Source: Methanomassiliicoccus sp. UBA386 (GTDB lineage Archaea; Thermoplasmatota; Thermoplasmata; Methanomassiliicoccales; Methanomassiliicoccaceae). From it: 7,672 bases of DNA. The stretch is from assembly GCA_002498285.1 (NCBI GenBank), contig DAGU01000078.1, positions 25,034-32,705 on the forward strand, in the 5' to 3' direction. The position numbers were made by a program, and so were the translations under genes. Shown piece after piece: positions 5,889-7,672 of the stretch. The stretch's first letter is position 1; each line of letters starts with the position of its first letter. The notes beneath the pieces are model-generated. The model saw only the letters and a program-made list of their open reading frames with translations. It searched no databases and was not told the origin of the DNA.

Positions 5889-6954
5889 CCCGTTCCACTT
5901 CCCTTACATGGGGGGAATCGAGCACCGCACGCATGAGATCTCGAAGCGGCTGGGGTCCAAGCATGAGGTCATCGTCCTGACGTCCCGCCTCCCCGGCACG
6001 GCGGAGGAGGAGATCATGGACGGCTACCGCGTGGTGCGCCTCCCATCCCGCTTCATCACGAATTACAATCCCCCGTATGTCGTCACGCCCGGAGTGCTGG
6101 AGGCGCTTGGATCGCTGGAAGCCGACCTGGTGGACTTTCACTATAGATGGGCGCCATCGTACTCCCGGGCCATGAAGAAATACCGGGGGCGATGGATGTT
6201 CACGTTCCACAACACCTACGGAGAAGGGGATGGAGCCGCCCGTCCATTGAGCCACATGAACGACGCGCTCTTCTGCCGAATGATCCGCGACCGCCGTACG
6301 GTCTGCGTCAGCGAGTTCGTGCGGGATGACCTCCTGAATCGTGGCTTCCGGAGGGACCTCACCGACGTGGTGTCGCTTGGCGTGGACATATACGACGGGC
6401 CCACCAGCGAGGAGGACTTCATTCTCTTCACGGGCAGGCTGGTGGCCACCAAGGGGGTTAGGTACCTCATCGAGGCGATGCGAACGGTCGACAGCAAGCT
6501 GGTCATAATGGGAAAGGGGCCGGAGGAGAAACGGCTGCGGTCCCTGGCGGAACAGTCCGGCGTTGGCGGCAGGGTAGTCTTCACCGGCCACGTCAGCGAG
6601 GAGGAGAAGGTCCGATTGATGTCGTCGTGCAAGATCTTCGCCATGCCGTCGCTGTTCGAGAGCTTCGGCCTGGCGACGGCGGAGGTAATGGCCTACGGCA
6701 AGCCGGTGGTGGCGTCCAAGGTTGGCGGCCTGCCCGAGGTGGTGGGCGACGGAGGCATCCTGGTCGCCCCGGCATCTCCGCGAGACATCGCGGCAGCGCT
6801 GGACCGCCTGCTCAGGGACGACGGGTTGCGGCATGACCTGGGGCGGCGGGCCCGGAAGCACATAGGCCGCTTCAACTGGGACAGCATAGCGGCGCAGACC
6901 GAGCGCATCTATCTGGAAGAGGTTGAAAAGTACGGGGCGGAGATGCCCCGGTGA
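5869..6954 (+). CDS. GT4-family glycosyltransferase (GT-B fold)
   Basis: Second glycosyltransferase, 361 residues, clearly related to but not a recent copy of the first. It begins MRIVQLNPFHFPYMGGIEHR, with the Gly-Gly loop (residues 15-16) that contacts the donor phosphates in GT4 enzymes. FTFHNTYG (111-118) supplies the N-domain His. The donor domain shows FTGRLVATKGV (187-197; Arg190, Lys195), KLVIMGKGPE (210-219), VVFTGHVSEEEK (236-247), and the E-x7-E motif Glu264/Glu272 in ESFGLATAE. KVGGLPEVVGDGGILV (284-299) follows, the usual GT4 GG-PE-V block. No signal peptide or membrane span is seen. It overlaps the VTT gene by 20 bp and is very probably co-translated with it. Its stop lies 6 bp from the stop of the opposing FKBP gene. 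PimA/PimB-like phospholipid mannosylation and S-layer or N-glycan assembly are both possible roles; substrate specificity cannot be read from the sequence. Confidence 0.92.
   Translation: MRIVQLNPFHFPYMGGIEHRTHEISKRLGSKHEVIVLTSRLPGTAEEEIMDGYRVVRLPSRFITNYNPPYVVTPGVLEALGSLEADLVDFHYRWAPSYSRAMKKYRGRWMFTFHNTYGEGDGAARPLSHMNDALFCRMIRDRRTVCVSEFVRDDLLNRGFRRDLTDVVSLGVDIYDGPTSEEDFILFTGRLVATKGVRYLIEAMRTVDSKLVIMGKGPEEKRLRSLAEQSGVGGRVVFTGHVSEEEKVRLMSSCKIFAMPSLFESFGLATAEVMAYGKPVVASKVGGLPEVVGDGGILVAPASPRDIAAALDRLLRDDGLRHDLGRRARKHIGRFNWDSIAAQTERIYLEEVEKYGAEMPR
6926..6950 (-). terminator. Hairpin plus T4, candidate terminator of the FKBP gene
   Basis: On the minus strand, 10 nt past the FKBP stop codon, CGGGGC and GCCCCG form a perfect 6 bp GC stem around a 6-nt loop, followed three bases later by TTTT. 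It lies within the last codons of the opposing glycosyltransferase gene, because only 6 bp separate the two genes. The T-run is short and in this GC-rich DNA such a stem may be fortuitous, so the call is tentative. Confidence 0.35.
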
Positions 6955-6960
6955 AGCGTT

Positions 6961-7672
6961 TCAGGCCACCGATACCAGCGTCACGGTGAACGTCAGAACG
7001 CGCCCCTTGGTCTCGGGATTGTAGTTCATGACGAAGGTGCCCGCTTCCGCGTCGACCTCGTCGATGTAGAAGTCGTTCTTCACCTCGGTCCTCCTGGTCT
7101 GCGGATTGGTGTAGCTCAGGCCAGCCTTGTCGTAGCCGCGTACCATGAAGGCGTCGTCTTCGGTCAGCTGGTGCTGTATTGTGATGTTTGAGGATGTGAT
7201 GTTCGTGATCTTTACCATCCATCCATATGCGCCCTTGCTGTCGTCGCATGCCTTGAATTCGTCCCCCACCGCCTTGCCCTGGACGTAGCTGACCCTGGCC
7301 TTTTCGCTTGAGGAATCATATTGCACATATGCCGTGATGCCAAGTCGGACATGTTTTACTTCTCCGAAAGCGACCGGGTCCTCGCCGAAGGTAGCCTTGA
7401 AAGTTGCCTTGTTCATCGTTTCTTCCAAGGGCAGCGTCTCCTCCAGCTGCATGGTCCTCTTGAGAGCAGGGTCCATATCGCCGTAAGCCTGGGCGACAGG
7501 CACCTCGAACGTCTTGGTCTCCCCGACCTTCATTCCCCGGACCCCCTGGTCGAAACCGGTGATCATCGTGTATCCGCCAATCTTGAACTCAATGGGATTG
7601 TACTTTGTCTCGTTGCCCCTCATCTGGAAGAACAGCGATTTCGGGACCTCAGAATCGTTCGCCACCGAATAT
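6961..7672 (-). CDS. FKBP-type peptidyl-prolyl cis-trans isomerase, N-terminus outside window
   Basis: Prolyl isomerase/chaperone; 236 residues are visible and the frame stays open to the window edge. The GTG at 7665 is probably not the start, because the preceding codons (Tyr-Ser) and the following VANDSEVPKS still fit the FKBP region after the missing first strands. Visible core: YNPIEFKIGGYTMITGFDQG (24-43), VRGMKVGETKTFEVP (44-58), AYG (62-64). An insert of about 150 residues follows, and then a closing FKBP strand, NYNPETKGRVLTFTVTLVSV, at the C-terminus. The insertion is much longer than the IF domain of SlyD-like proteins and probably holds an extra domain. Archaeal FKBPs of this long type are often extracytoplasmic with an N-terminal membrane anchor; whether that applies here is beyond the edge. 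It converges on the glycosyltransferase gene and is not part of its operon. Confidence 0.88.
   Translation of the reverse strand, partial: YSVANDSEVPKSLFFQMRGNETKYNPIEFKIGGYTMITGFDQGVRGMKVGETKTFEVPVAQAYGDMDPALKRTMQLEETLPLEETMNKATFKATFGEDPVAFGEVKHVRLGITAYVQYDSSSEKARVSYVQGKAVGDEFKACDDSKGAYGWMVKITNITSSNITIQHQLTEDDAFMVRGYDKAGLSYTNPQTRRTEVKNDFYIDEVDAEAGTFVMNYNPETKGRVLTFTVTLVSVA

Noticed and set aside
5803..6861. A 352-codon open frame on the minus strand opposite the second glycosyltransferase
   Set aside because: It mirrors a clear GT4 gene, has shadow-type composition, and its start has no promoter or SD support.

Overview
The window looks like a stretch of a GC-rich archaeal chromosome. Three things point to archaea: a ThiD-ThiN fusion; SD-less genes that each have a TATA-like element about 25-27 nt before the start codon, the layout of leaderless archaeal transcripts; and an archaeal-style long FKBP prolyl isomerase. 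A Thermoplasmatota lineage such as a Methanomassiliicoccales relative would fit, but that placement is a guess from gene style and not a demonstrated assignment.

Layout. (1) 1-2312, plus strand: the 3' two thirds of argG followed by a complete argH, the last two steps of arginine biosynthesis, in one transcription unit. (2) 2309-2671, minus strand: a 120-residue protein I do not recognise, overlapping the end of argH tail to tail by 4 bp. (3) 2672-2779: a 108 bp AT-richer divergent intergenic region with a TATA-like box facing each way and a 17 bp imperfect palindrome between them. (4) 2780-6954, plus strand: thiDN, a GT4 glycosyltransferase overlapping it by 4 bp, a VTT/DedA-like multi-spanning membrane protein, and a second GT4 glycosyltransferase overlapping the membrane gene by 20 bp. 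A T6/TTTTTTAAA element at the end of the first glycosyltransferase may split this into two transcription units. (5) 6961-7672, minus strand: an FKBP-type prolyl isomerase whose N-terminus lies beyond the window, converging on the second glycosyltransferase with only 6 bp between stop codons.

How the genes may work together. argG and argH are classical partners. The glycosyltransferase / VTT protein / glycosyltransferase set suggests synthesis and membrane movement of a glycolipid or polyprenyl-linked glycan, which is inference from gene order and families. thiDN heads this set by position, but several residues I expect to be conserved in working ThiD and ThiN domains are changed, so its thiamine role deserves checking. 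No RNA genes, mobile elements, CRISPR arrays or riboswitches were seen. No gene-free stretch exceeds 108 bp.
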